Assembly (NCBI GenBank): GCA_016718825.1
Contig: JADKCL010000029.1
Span: 17,877 to 81,876 of the forward strand
Source: Bacteroidota bacterium
GTDB taxonomy: Bacteria > Bacteroidota > Bacteroidia > J057 > JADKCL01
Direction of reading: 5' to 3'
Length of the DNA stretch: 64,000 nucleotides
In this document: in pieces, positions 50,701 through 59,277 of the stretch
Layout of the letters: the number at the start of each line of letters is the position of its first letter
How positions within the stretch are numbered: position 1 is the stretch's first letter
Program-made: the position numbers and the translations under genes
The notes under the pieces: model-generated
The model's database searches: none
Told to the model about the DNA's origin: nothing
What the model saw: only the letters and a program-made list of their open reading frames with translations

Positions 50701-51960
50701 TTATTGAAGGACGACGCGCAGGGTGCGCGAGAATTGCTCTCCTTCGACTTTCACCAGGTAAATTCCTGCTGCCAAACCTTGGCGGTCGAGGCGAACAGCT
50801 GCTGCGCCGTTCACGTTTCCAGTGGAGACCATTCTACCTGTGGCATCGATCAAGCTATAATCCCAATTGGCAGGCACTTCGCCACTCAATTGAATGTCAA
50901 ATGCTTGTTGCGCAGGATTTGGGAAAACCTCCATTTGAATCCGGGAAATGGCATCGGCCTGACCAGCAAGCGGATCACAAGTGGTAGGCTCATTGCAAAC
51001 CAAGTGATGCATGAAATTGCTGATGATATTCACGGTTGTCACCAAATCGGCTCCACCGTTGATGTGCGGGGTATGATCGCCGCCGGGATAAGTCCAAAAA
51101 CAATTGTCAATGCCCAACTCAACGGCTTTGGCGGTGATGCTTGCGCTACCATCGACGACAAAAATCGGATAGAAGCCAGCGACCGTGATCATGGCAGAGC
51201 CATAAGGAACCACGGCGTCCTGATCGCCATGAAGGCTTACAATCGGTTCATCATTGGCAGTCATCCAAGCGGTATCCGCGAGCATGCCACAAACATTGAC
51301 GACGCCATGAATGCGTGAGCTGTAGCCAGGGTTACCACTGTTTCCTTCGATACCGCCGCCGGTTCCTGCCAAGGTGGTGTCGATGTAGCTCGGCATTTCG
51401 TTGATGTCGTCCAAGAACGCATAGTGGCAGGCAGAAACTGCGCCTGCAGATACGCCGCCAATGTAGAGGCGATTGGTGTCAATGCGGTAAGGATTGCCGT
51501 TTTGGGCACTTTTGTAAAGAAATCGAACGGCAGCTTTGAAGTCAGCCACTGCACGCCACACAGAAGTGGAGGCCTTGATGGAGTCAGGGCCGGGGAAAGG
51601 AAGTCCGGCCATACCCAAACGGTATTCGACAGATGCGATCACAAACCCGCGCTTGCTCAAAGGATCTGCCAAGCTTGTAATGTCCACCGCATCCTTGCTG
51701 CCGCCGACAAAACTGCCTCCATGCTCCATCACGATGATCGGGCGCAGCGGTTCGTTGTCTCCCGTAGGTTCCCAAATGTCCATCTCCAAGGATTGGTTTT
51801 GCCCTTGCAGGTTGATGTTGGCACCGTAGGTGATGTTATTGGTGCGGGTATAGGCAGAAAATACCTCGGATAGGTACCGGCCATTACCGCAATCGCTCTG
51901 GGCAATGGCACCCACAGCCAAAAGCGCAAACGCAACAAATAGTGTAATTTTTTTTCTCAT
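50701..51960 (-). CDS. T9SS-exported alpha/beta hydrolase (carboxylesterase type)
   Basis: 419 aa from MRKKITLFVAFALLAVGAIAQ. The mature part is an alpha/beta hydrolase of the carboxylesterase/tannase-like group: oxyanion loop EHGGSFVGGS (His80-Gly-Gly), nucleophile elbow YIGGVSAGAVSACHY (Ser171), a HGDQDAVVPYG block carrying the acid residue and GGDHTPHINGG with the probable catalytic His. A cysteine-containing N-terminal segment SDCGNGRYLSEVF precedes the fold. The C-terminus (about residues 345-419) is a T9SS sorting domain with VFPNPAQQAFDIQLSG, ending FSRTLRVVLQ. A secreted esterase or lipase acting on extracellular polymers is the likely role. Confidence 0.85.
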   Translation of the reverse strand: MRKKITLFVAFALLAVGAIAQSDCGNGRYLSEVFSAYTRTNNITYGANINLQGQNQSLEMDIWEPTGDNEPLRPIIVMEHGGSFVGGSKDAVDITSLADPLSKRGFVIASVEYRLGMAGLPFPGPDSIKASTSVWRAVADFKAAVRFLYKSAQNGNPYRIDTNRLYIGGVSAGAVSACHYAFLDDINEMPSYIDTTLAGTGGGIEGNSGNPGYSSRIHGVVNVCGMLADTAWMTANDEPIVSLHGDQDAVVPYGSAMITVAGFYPIFVVDGSASITAKAVELGIDNCFWTYPGGDHTPHINGGADLVTTVNIISNFMHHLVCNEPTTCDPLAGQADAISRIQMEVFPNPAQQAFDIQLSGEVPANWDYSLIDATGRMVSTGNVNGAAAVRLDRQGLAAGIYLVKVEGEQFSRTLRVVLQ

Positions 51961-52097
51961 ACAGACGTTCAATTTGAATGGAAATTTAAGAAACCCTTAC
52001 CGAATTGCAACCTTTGAAATGTCCTGCATCGATCAAATGTTGTATTTGCTCGATGAATTCCGTGCATGGAAGAGGTTATGTTGTCCGTGGAAAAGGA

Positions 52098-52754
52098 TCA
52101 AGCCTCTTCTTGCCAGCCTTGTTTCCCCAGCAACGGAACAAATTGGTAGTATCCATCCTTGACAATCTGCCATTCGTTTTCTGCAATGCGCGTCACCGTT
52201 GCCATCTGTTGTTTGTCCAATTCGCCGACGGGAATGATGAGTTTTCCACCAATTGTCAGTTGTTTTTTGAGCGCTTCGGGCACGCTCGGGCTTGCTGCAG
52301 TGACCAAAATGCGGTCAAATGGCGCAAATTGGCTCCAACCCATGGTGCCATCACCCCATTTCAGGCGAACTTTGTAGCCTAGTTCCTCAAGCAACGCTGC
52401 GGCCTTTTGATGATGTACGCGGATGCGCTCGACGCTGAACACCTTTGCACCCAATTCGCAGAGCACGGCAGCTTGGTAACCTGAGCCTGTTCCGATTTCC
52501 AACACTTTCATTCCGGGTTTGACGTCGAGCATACTGCTCTGAAAACCAACGGTCAGTGGCTGACTGATCGTTTGTCCGTCGCCAATCGGCAGCGGCCGGT
52601 CTTCATAGGCCGCCTCCGTGAAAGCACTCTCGACAAAGGCATGGCGCGGCACCTTGCGCATTGCAGCAAGTACGGCCTCGTCTTTCAGGCCCTTTTCCAT
52701 CATCGCTCGGATCAATTTCTCCCGCAGACCCTTGTGTTTATAGCTGTCAATCAT
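52098..52754 (-). CDS. pcm: Protein-L-isoaspartate O-methyltransferase
   Basis: 218 aa from MIDSYKHKGLREKLIRAMMEKG. The frame extends to a GTG at 52790, but the usual PIMT N-terminus begins here. Repairs isomerised aspartyl residues using SAM. Class I methyltransferase motifs: VLEIGTGSGYQAAVLCEL (motif I), preceded by QTISQPLTVGFQSSML, the PIMT hallmark; RILVTAASPSVPEALKKQL and IPVGELDKQQM follow. Length is standard. Divergent from the dehydrogenase gene at 52881; no operon partner is seen. Confidence 0.95.
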   Translation of the reverse strand: MIDSYKHKGLREKLIRAMMEKGLKDEAVLAAMRKVPRHAFVESAFTEAAYEDRPLPIGDGQTISQPLTVGFQSSMLDVKPGMKVLEIGTGSGYQAAVLCELGAKVFSVERIRVHHQKAAALLEELGYKVRLKWGDGTMGWSQFAPFDRILVTAASPSVPEALKKQLTIGGKLIIPVGELDKQQMATVTRIAENEWQIVKDGYYQFVPLLGKQGWQEEA

Positions 52755-52828
52755 CGCTGCAAAGGTAGCAAGATTTGAGGCTTCGTCCACAATCCTGCAT
52801 ATTGTGTAATGTCGGTGGGCAAATGGAT

Positions 52829-52858
52829 TTTCAAATGATGGGGGATATGATAATTTTG
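52829..52858 (+). promoter_or_regulatory. Bacteroidota-type promoter for the Gfo/Idh/MocA gene
   Basis: TTTC (52829-52832), 18 bp, TAATTTTG (52851-52858). The spacer contains GGGGGATATG, shared with the nuoN promoter. The leader to the ATG at 52881 is about 18 nt. Confidence 0.6.
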
Positions 52859-52880
52859 CAGGATACTAAGTAAAGGGAGT

Positions 52881-53861
52881 ATGATCAAAATCGGTGTCAT
52901 CGGCGTCGGCCATCTGGGAAGCATTCATTTGCGCCTGTTGAAGGAAATTCCAGAGTATGAAGTTGTTGGTTTTTTTGATACCGACCGGGAGCGGGCCGCC
53001 GCCATTGAGCAGGAGATGGAAGTCAAGTCTTGGGACGACATGAATTCGCTGATCGAAGCCTGCGATGCCGTGGACATTGTCACGCCAACCGTTTCCCACT
53101 TTGAATGCGCCAAGGCAGCTTTGAAGCGCTTCAAGCATATTTTCATCGAAAAACCCGTTACACATACTGTCGAAGAGGCCAAATCTTTGCAGCGCCTTGC
53201 ACGCGAAGCCAATGTCAAGGCCATGGTCGGCCACGTCGAGCGTTTTAATCCCGCCTATTTGGCGATCAAGGATCAGGAATTGCGTCCACTTTTTATCGAA
53301 TCCCACCGTTTGGCGCAGTGGAACCCGCGCGGCACGACCGCTTCCGTGGTGCTCGACCTCATGATCCATGACATCGACATCATCCTTTGCCTTGTCGGAT
53401 CAGGGATCAAAAAGATCAGCGCCAGCGGTGTTTCCGTCGTGAGCGAGACGCCCGACATCGCCAATGCCCGCATCGAATTTGACAATGGGGCCACGGCCAA
53501 CCTTACCGCAAGCCGCATCTCCTTCCGCAATATGCGCAAGATGAGGTTGTTCCAAAGGAAAATGTACCTTTCGGTGGATTTTCTCAACAAAACCTGCGAA
53601 ATCATTCACATGAATGATCAGGACAGCACCCCCGATCCCACCAAAAATAAAATCGAATTCAAATCGGGTGAATCCACCAAAACCTTGACGTTTGAAAATC
53701 CCAAAGTGACGCCTGTGAATTCCATTCGAATGGAATTTGAGGAATTTGCCAAGGCGATCAACAACGACACAGAGGTGCCTGTCACACTCGAGCAGGCTAC
53801 GTTAGCGCTAGACACCGCTTATTTGATCATGGACAAAATCAATCAACTATGCATCGTTTGA
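52881..53861 (+). CDS. Gfo/Idh/MocA family oxidoreductase
   Basis: 326 aa. NAD(P)-dependent sugar or cofactor dehydrogenase. Rossmann start MIKIGVIGVGHLGSIHLRLL with GxGxxG, then VDIVTPTVSHFECAKAALKRFKHIFIEKPVTHTVEEA, the EKP motif with catalytic Lys. In the second domain, GHVERFNPAY and DLMIHDIDIIL supply the usual His/Asp residues. The substrate cannot be given. Its gene overlaps the following lipoprotein gene by 13 bp and is followed by a polyprenyl-phosphate sugar transferase, so a link to cell-surface glycan precursors (for example UDP-sugar oxidation) is possible. Confidence 0.88.
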   Translation: MIKIGVIGVGHLGSIHLRLLKEIPEYEVVGFFDTDRERAAAIEQEMEVKSWDDMNSLIEACDAVDIVTPTVSHFECAKAALKRFKHIFIEKPVTHTVEEAKSLQRLAREANVKAMVGHVERFNPAYLAIKDQELRPLFIESHRLAQWNPRGTTASVVLDLMIHDIDIILCLVGSGIKKISASGVSVVSETPDIANARIEFDNGATANLTASRISFRNMRKMRLFQRKMYLSVDFLNKTCEIIHMNDQDSTPDPTKNKIEFKSGESTKTLTFENPKVTPVNSIRMEFEEFAKAINNDTEVPVTLEQATLALDTAYLIMDKINQLCIV

Positions 53862-54751
53862 TCCGGCTTCTGCCTGTTGTTGCTTGCTGCATGAGTTTGC
53901 TTGGCTGCGAAGTGATCAATCCAGCGGAGGAATTGCCCGCCTACATTTCGATCCAGAATCCGATGGTGAGCGCGCCGGATGATACGTCTTTTCGCAGCAA
54001 CACGGGTGTCCGCAACGCTTGGCTCTACCATGGCGGATTTTTGCAAGGCGTCTACCAAATTGATCCCCAAGTGGATACAAACGGTCGCGTGGTACCCTTT
54101 CTGCAGTTGGATCAAACGGACTTTTTCATCGAAGGCGGGATTTACGAGTCTGGGCAATCCAGTTTTCAGATCATTTACCCGTTTTGGGACAGGGTCTCGT
54201 TTGATTGGGCTGCGACCGCAGGAGATACATTGGAAGTCACGCCGGTGTTTCATTATACCGATCCGAGCAAATATGAAACTCCAGTTTCGGTTACCTTCGA
54301 AGGCGGAGGGGTTGATTTTGACCGGTTTGCATCCGGATTGCCTGATACAGCGACATTTTTTGTGACTTCTGCGACCGATCCCTACCGCGGACTCAATTGC
54401 GGCAGGGTCGATTTTCTGCCGGGGGAACGGTACTTTGAAGTGATCAATACCGTGCCTTTCCGGAGTACCCAAGCGCTGAATATTTTCGCGGAGATTACTT
54501 ATCAGAATACAATCCCATTTACCGTCGGGCTCATTTATGGATCGCGCACGAGCCCCAACCGCCTTCCGATTATGACCATCAGCCCGAGTGGCACTTGGAA
54601 TACCGTGTACGTCCACATGATCACCGAAGTGCGCAACATTATCAACGCCTTGGGTCCCAACACGGACTTGTGGCTTTGGATGATTGCCGATGGCGAAAAC
54701 AAGGAAGGTTATATCCGTTTTGACGACATTCGTGTGATCAAGGAGAAGTAA
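53849..54751 (+). CDS. Lipoprotein of unknown function
   Basis: 300 aa. Signal peptide with lipobox LLGC (Cys20). The mature protein starts EVINPAEELPAYISIQNPMVSAPDDT, a beta-rich chain with no recognised domain: repeated strands with DFFIEGGIYESGQSSFQIIYPFWD, YEVINTVPFRST and a last part WLWMIADGENKEGYIRFDDIRVIKEK. The final GYIRFDDIRV segment resembles the end of carbohydrate-binding jelly-roll domains, as found in glycan-associated lipoproteins. It sits between the dehydrogenase (13-bp overlap) and the sugar transferase (7 bp gap), so all three are probably co-transcribed. Confidence 0.75.
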   Translation: MHRLIRLLPVVACCMSLLGCEVINPAEELPAYISIQNPMVSAPDDTSFRSNTGVRNAWLYHGGFLQGVYQIDPQVDTNGRVVPFLQLDQTDFFIEGGIYESGQSSFQIIYPFWDRVSFDWAATAGDTLEVTPVFHYTDPSKYETPVSVTFEGGGVDFDRFASGLPDTATFFVTSATDPYRGLNCGRVDFLPGERYFEVINTVPFRSTQALNIFAEITYQNTIPFTVGLIYGSRTSPNRLPIMTISPSGTWNTVYVHMITEVRNIINALGPNTDLWLWMIADGENKEGYIRFDDIRVIKEK

Positions 54752-54757
54752 GCACGA

Positions 54758-56164
54758 ATGAACCGCTTCAGGAAATCCCTCTTGTATTTTTTACTGGATC
54801 TGATCGCCTCTTTTGGGGTGTGGATGCTCTTTTTCCTGTTGCGACGTTATCTCTTCGAATCCAGCACTTTTTCCTATTCAGACGAAAAGGCCATTTTGCA
54901 GCTGCGCAATGCCGGCATCATTGCAGGCTATTGGGTGATCCTCTACGGCATTGGCGGATTGTATTCCGATCCGTTCCGTAAGTCGCGTTTGCGGGAATTG
55001 CTGCAAGTTTTTCAAGCCACCGGCTTCGGTGTTTTGGTGCTGTTTTTTACGATTTTCCTCGATGATCCTAAGCCGATTACCACTTCTTGGCGGTTCTACT
55101 TCATTTATTTTCTACTTCAGTTTGTCACCATCGCCTTCTTCCATTTTCTGGTTTCGACGAATACGAATTCGAGGATCAGGCGCAGGAAAATCGGTTTCTC
55201 CACCCTGATCATTGGTTGTGGACCTACGGCTTTTAAACTCTGGAATGAATTGGAGTCGCGTCGCCGATCATTGGGGTACACGTTTCAAGGTTATCTGAGC
55301 CTCCCCGGCCATCCCGACAGCCTGTTTTTTGGAAAGCTGAAGCATTTTGGGGACATCAGCCGCATCCATGAGGTCGTCAACAGCCGCAAAATCGATGAAG
55401 TAATCATCGCGCTGGACCAAGACGACAAAGAGCGCATCGTCGAAGTGGTGGATTTGCTCGAGACCACAAGGGCACGCATCAAAATCGTGCCTGGTGTGCA
55501 TGACCTCCTGCTCGGGCGTGTGCGCACCACCCACATGATGGGTTCGCCGCTCATTGAAATCAATCCTAAATTACTTTCCAATGCCGAGGCATTTTTCAAG
55601 CGCGGATTTGACCTCACAGCCTCTATTTGCGCGTTGATTTTGTTGGCGCCGGTATTTCTCACCCTTGCCATTATCATTCGCCTGGATTCAAAAGGACCGA
55701 TTTTTTATCGTCAGGAACGCATCGGGAAATGGGGCAAGCCCTTCAAAATCATTAAATTCCGATCCATGCGCACCGATGCTGAAGCCGCCGGACCAGCGCT
55801 CAGTTCGGAAAATGATCCGCGTATCACGCGCGTAGGCCGGTTCATGCGCAAGACCCGTCTCGACGAATTTCCGCAATTCCTCAACGTGCTCAAAGGCGAC
55901 ATGAGCATCATTGGACCTCGCCCGGAGCGGCAGTTTTTCATCGATCAAATCGTGAAAATCGCCCCGCATTACCGGCATTTGCACCGCGTACGCCCCGGCA
56001 TCACGTCGTGGGGCCAAGTCAAATACGGCTACGCTTCAACCGTCGAGGAAATGATCGAACGCATGACCTACGACATTCTCTATATTGAGAACATTTCGCT
56101 GTTGCTCGACATGAAAATCATCATTTACACGGTGTTGGTGATGATTGAAGGAAGAGGGAAGTAA
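54758..56164 (+). CDS. Polyprenyl-phosphate sugar-phosphate transferase (WcaJ/WbaP-type)
   Basis: 468 aa inner-membrane protein that would prime a surface polysaccharide by moving a sugar-1-phosphate to undecaprenyl phosphate. The N-terminal half has four TM helices (about residues 6-30, 45-65, 85-105 and 110-130) and a CoA-binding-like Rossmann domain (RKIGFSTLIIGCGPTAFKLWNEL). The C-terminal catalytic domain begins with the reentrant helix KRGFDLTASICALILLAPVF, then GPIFYRQERIGKWGKPFKIIKFRSMRTDAE, LDEFPQFLNVLKGDMSIIGPRPE and RPGITSWGQV, all family signatures. No glycosyltransferases follow, so the rest of the pathway lies elsewhere. Confidence 0.92.
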   Translation: MNRFRKSLLYFLLDLIASFGVWMLFFLLRRYLFESSTFSYSDEKAILQLRNAGIIAGYWVILYGIGGLYSDPFRKSRLRELLQVFQATGFGVLVLFFTIFLDDPKPITTSWRFYFIYFLLQFVTIAFFHFLVSTNTNSRIRRRKIGFSTLIIGCGPTAFKLWNELESRRRSLGYTFQGYLSLPGHPDSLFFGKLKHFGDISRIHEVVNSRKIDEVIIALDQDDKERIVEVVDLLETTRARIKIVPGVHDLLLGRVRTTHMMGSPLIEINPKLLSNAEAFFKRGFDLTASICALILLAPVFLTLAIIIRLDSKGPIFYRQERIGKWGKPFKIIKFRSMRTDAEAAGPALSSENDPRITRVGRFMRKTRLDEFPQFLNVLKGDMSIIGPRPERQFFIDQIVKIAPHYRHLHRVRPGITSWGQVKYGYASTVEEMIERMTYDILYIENISLLLDMKIIIYTVLVMIEGRGK

Positions 56165-56200
56165 GTGAAAAGTGAATAGTTAAAAGTGAAAAGTGGGTCC
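56161..56200. repeat. AAGTGAAAAGT low-complexity motif
   Basis: Three or four imperfect copies of AAGTGAAAAGT directly after the sugar transferase stop; the stop codon itself lies in the first copy. Same family as at 13732 and 27961. Confidence 0.65.
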
Positions 56201-56359
56201 TTGGTGATGGCTCGTTGGGCGTTGAGAAGGGAAAGTAGCGCGTGAAGCCAGGAGTGTTGAGTGTTTGATTATCATAGGTGTTGCCGGGATTGAATAAACT
56301 TGTTGGTGAAGCTGAGATTCGTAATTTTAGCTGCTGTTTTGTAATTGGTTGAATAGAAA

Positions 56360-57094
56360 ATGCTACGCGAATTACCGAAACCACTGGTGAATGTCCCCTC
56401 GATTTCTGCGGTGCAGATGTTGGAGGTGGAACGGTTGATGGTTTCGGAGTACCTGTTGGACCCGATGCAGACGATGGAATTGGCGGGGAGGCATTTGGCG
56501 CATTTGGCACGGTTGCTGTTTTTGAAAGGCCGTGCCGATGGCAAAGCCATCTCCTTGTTGGCGAGCAATGCCACCAAAGGTGCCTGTGTTTTGGTGGCTG
56601 CGCGCAAATTGCATCAATGGGGCGGCAACGTAAGGTTGGTGCTTTCGCATGAAATTGACGAATATGAAGGCCTTGTGGGTGCGCAACTCGAACGCGCGCG
56701 CCGGCAAGGATTGATCATCGTGGAGCCGCCCGCGCTCGGCGGAAACCTCATCATCGATGGTTTGATGGGTTTGCATTGGCCGGGAGACCCTTCTGGGCGT
56801 TTGGCTGACCTCATCGAATGGGCCAATCGGCAACTTTCCCCCGTGCTTGCTTTGGAATTGCCCGCCGGGTTGGACGCGGAAACCGGACAGCAGCGGCGTC
56901 CCTGCATGCGCGCAAGCGCGACGATGGCTTTGGGCTTGCCCAAAACCGGTGTCGTCAAGGAATCGGCCCGCGCCATGGTGGGGGATATCTATCTTGCCGA
57001 TGTGGCCATTCCTCAAGCGCTGTATGCCGCTCCCGGATTGGAACTCAAGGTTGGTGCAATTTTCGCGGAATCAGATATTGTTCGGATTCGGTAA
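56360..57094 (+). CDS. YjeF_N-like protein (NAD(P)HX epimerase family), divergent
   Basis: 244 aa. Follows the layout of the YjeF N-terminal domain: VPSISAVQMLEVERLMVSEYLLDPMQTMELAGRHLAHLAR (residues 12-51), a Rossmann core, LIIDGLMGLHWPGDPSGRLADLI and VLALELPAGLDAETGQ, with the acidic residue near 163. The nucleotide-binding GNNGGDGLVAAR motif of true NAD(P)HX epimerases is replaced by ASNATKGACVLVAAR (residues 68-82), so binding or activity may be lost or changed. There is no C-terminal dehydratase domain. The protein is short of the usual fused YjeF length of about 500 aa. Start chosen at the ATG preceded by TGAATAGAAA. Confidence 0.7.
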   Translation: MLRELPKPLVNVPSISAVQMLEVERLMVSEYLLDPMQTMELAGRHLAHLARLLFLKGRADGKAISLLASNATKGACVLVAARKLHQWGGNVRLVLSHEIDEYEGLVGAQLERARRQGLIIVEPPALGGNLIIDGLMGLHWPGDPSGRLADLIEWANRQLSPVLALELPAGLDAETGQQRRPCMRASATMALGLPKTGVVKESARAMVGDIYLADVAIPQALYAAPGLELKVGAIFAESDIVRIR

Positions 57095-57164
57095 TTCTGA
57101 CCTCGACCTCGCCTTGTCAAAATAAAGCCCTTAGCCTACCGGGAGGTGAGGACTCCAGGAGGGT

Positions 57165-57177
57165 GGGGGGGGGGGGG
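57165..57177. repeat. Run of 13 consecutive G
   Basis: A pure G13 run lies 9 bp after the stop codon of the CAP gene (minus strand) and 70 bp after the YjeF_N stop. It is intergenic, so length changes would not alter a reading frame. Confidence 0.9.
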
Positions 57178-57186
57178 ATGCGAATT

Positions 57187-58285
57187 TCATCTTAGCCCAA
57201 ATTTTGCACCCAATTGAATGTGGTCCCCATTTTCATCGGCTTGCCGGAAATCAGGTAGCAGCCGATATATTTCCACGTTCAGGTCCAGCATGTTGTGCCG
57301 ATGTCCACGGTTACTGATGCCGCCGTCGATCAACAATGCAATCACGGCATCTCTTGGATCGGGTGTTCCACTTCCGCGCAGATTCTCATTCCCGTAGCTC
57401 AATTCCGTACATTTTTTGAGAATTCGGTCCCAAGGGGCGCTGCCATCGCTGCCGGTATGGTCGAGGAATCCCCTTTTTTCGCAATCCAGTCCATGCATTT
57501 TTGCCGCTTCGTACACGCATTGTTTGGGCTGCAAGATCGACAACGGCCCCATTGAATTCAGCATGGCCATCAATTCCTTTCCCGCGATATAGTCGTCGTG
57601 TTCGAGGCCGCTCCAACTTGCCGCTTGTCGTCGTATTGACCGATGATCTGCGCGTAGACCTTTGGGATAGGCCCGGGCAAAGTTGACTTCCAAAACCATT
57701 TGTTTCTCTACATCACTCAGGTAGGTCGCGTTTTTGGCGGTGTTGAGGGCCGCAAAGTCCACTTTGGAGGTGTCAACTTTGCCTTCGAATGTAAATGCAA
57801 CCTTCACGCGGTCACAGCGGTAGCCCCAACTGTACCAATACGTGTCGTTGTTCTTTGAAAACGCGATTCCCAGGTATTTGCAGTTCGGATCCAGAATATT
57901 GGTATGGAAATCAGCGACCACGTCCATTGCTTCAAATGCACCGCCAATGCCATGCATGCCGCTCGATTCGCCGCATAAGTCATTGGTGCCCTTGTAGGCG
58001 GGATCCAATGTTCCTTTGTCGAGATGTTCGCGACATTGCGCCTCCAATCCGGGATCCCATATCACTTTTTCCAAGGGTGCCGATTCTGCCAATTGCTGCG
58101 CAAATGCCGGATTGTGGTCGGCGAGCTCTTTTTGATGCTTTTTGAGAAAACTCCTTGGGTGCCGTTCGCGCCTCATTGATCAATTGGATCACCTCAAGGG
58201 TCAAGGGATGCTTCTGTGTGAAAGCCGATTCGACGAATAAAAAGCTGCCAATCAGAAAGAGGAAAATCGTCCGAAGGAAACGCAT
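57187..58285 (-). pseudogene. Secreted double-CAP-domain protein, frameshifted near 58148
   Basis: Two frames describe one gene. The 5' frame (58285 to about 58150) gives the signal peptide MRFLRTIFLFLIGSFLFVESAFTQ and VIQLINEARTAPKEF, the usual opening of a CAP domain. The 3' frame continues LKKHQKELADHNPAFAQQ. Removing one base of the AAAA at 58147-58150 (TTTT in the gene) restores a 365-aa protein. It contains two CAP (SCP/PR-1) modules: the first ends VADFHTNILDPNCKYLGIAFSKNNDTYWYSWGY, the second has FLDHTGSDGSAPWDRIL and NRGHRHNMLD with active-site-type His and Glu. CAP proteins are secreted with varied roles. Either a sequencing indel or a recent pseudogene. Confidence 0.8.
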
Positions 58286-58355
58286 AAGTGGGGAGTCTTT
58301 GGGTATCAAACGGGGCGAATGCGATTGCGTTACAGCGCAGCTGAATTTATTCTGT

Positions 58356-59277
58356 TCAGTCGCGTTCTTCGTAGCGTTTGCCGGTCCATTCCAAGATGCG
58401 GTTTTGATCGACCACGAGTTCGTGGAACCCTTCAGTTTTGGTGGAAAGAACGCCCAAACGCTTGCACGGCGTGCCGTCCCACATGATTTTTCCGTTGCCA
58501 AAATTCACGGACCAGCGCATTCGCCCGCGGTCCTTCCAAAACGTTCCCCAGATCAAGTCCATCTTTCCGTCTGCATCGAGGTCAAACTGCATTTTGAGCG
58601 TATCGGCTGCGTCGGTTCCTTCGAATGCCAATGCCCGGAGGTCCTTCAGCGCCGCCATTTCCACCATTTGGAATGTCCTCCACTTTGACCAATTCGCCGT
58701 CTTGCAACGCAAAACGTTGCTTGTTGCCGGCGATGGCTGTGGAGATCGTCGCTTCCGGCGAATTTTCAATGATCACGGACCATTTGCCGTTCCATTGTTC
58801 AAGAACAGGATCACGAAACGATGCCCCCTGTTTCTCGCTGTAATGGTAGCGGCCGTTGCCGCGGTAGGAGACCACAAAATAGGAATTGAGACAACATTGA
58901 CCGCTGCAGGCAGCGTTGTAACGCAGCAGAATGTCCTGAAAACCATCCCCGTCCAAGTCCTGTTCCGCCATCACCTCCAAGCAACCTGCGTCCGCAGGGG
59001 CGATGATTTCCTGCGAACTCCCATCAAAATTTCCGATCAGCGTGATGGGCTGTCCCTCTACTTTCCGAAATTCGAAATTGCCCAAAACAAGCCGTGAGGT
59101 GTCAGGGGCAGAAGCTTCGAAGAATTCAAAGCTGTCTTCCAATTCGTCGTGTTTGCCCAAATCATCCGCGCCAGAAGTATTGGGTTGGCTTTTGGCGCAT
59201 CCCGACGACAATACAAAGACGATCCAACAAAGTTGGACGCCGCGTTGCCAATTGGGATAAACCTCAGGGAATGTCAT
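58356..59277 (-). pseudogene. FG-GAP/VCBS-like lipoprotein, frameshifted near 58668
   Basis: Two frames: MTFPEVYPNWQRGVQLCWIVFVLSSGC (lipobox-like, Cys27) through GELVKVEDIP, and VEMAALKDLRALAFEGTDAADTLKMQFDLDADGKMDLIWGTF to the stop at 58356. Removing one base of TTT at 58667-58669 restores 306 aa. The parts contain DLDGDGFQDILLRYN and DLDADGKMDLIWGTF, the calcium-binding D-x-D-x-D-G-x-x-D loops of FG-GAP/VCBS beta-propeller blades. Cysteines cluster in NAACSGQCCLNSYFV. Function unknown. The lipid anchor suggests a surface protein. Confidence 0.78.

Noticed and set aside
57165..57177. Phase-variable contingency tract
   Set aside because: The G run is outside any coding frame and far from any promoter, so slipped-strand changes would not switch a gene.
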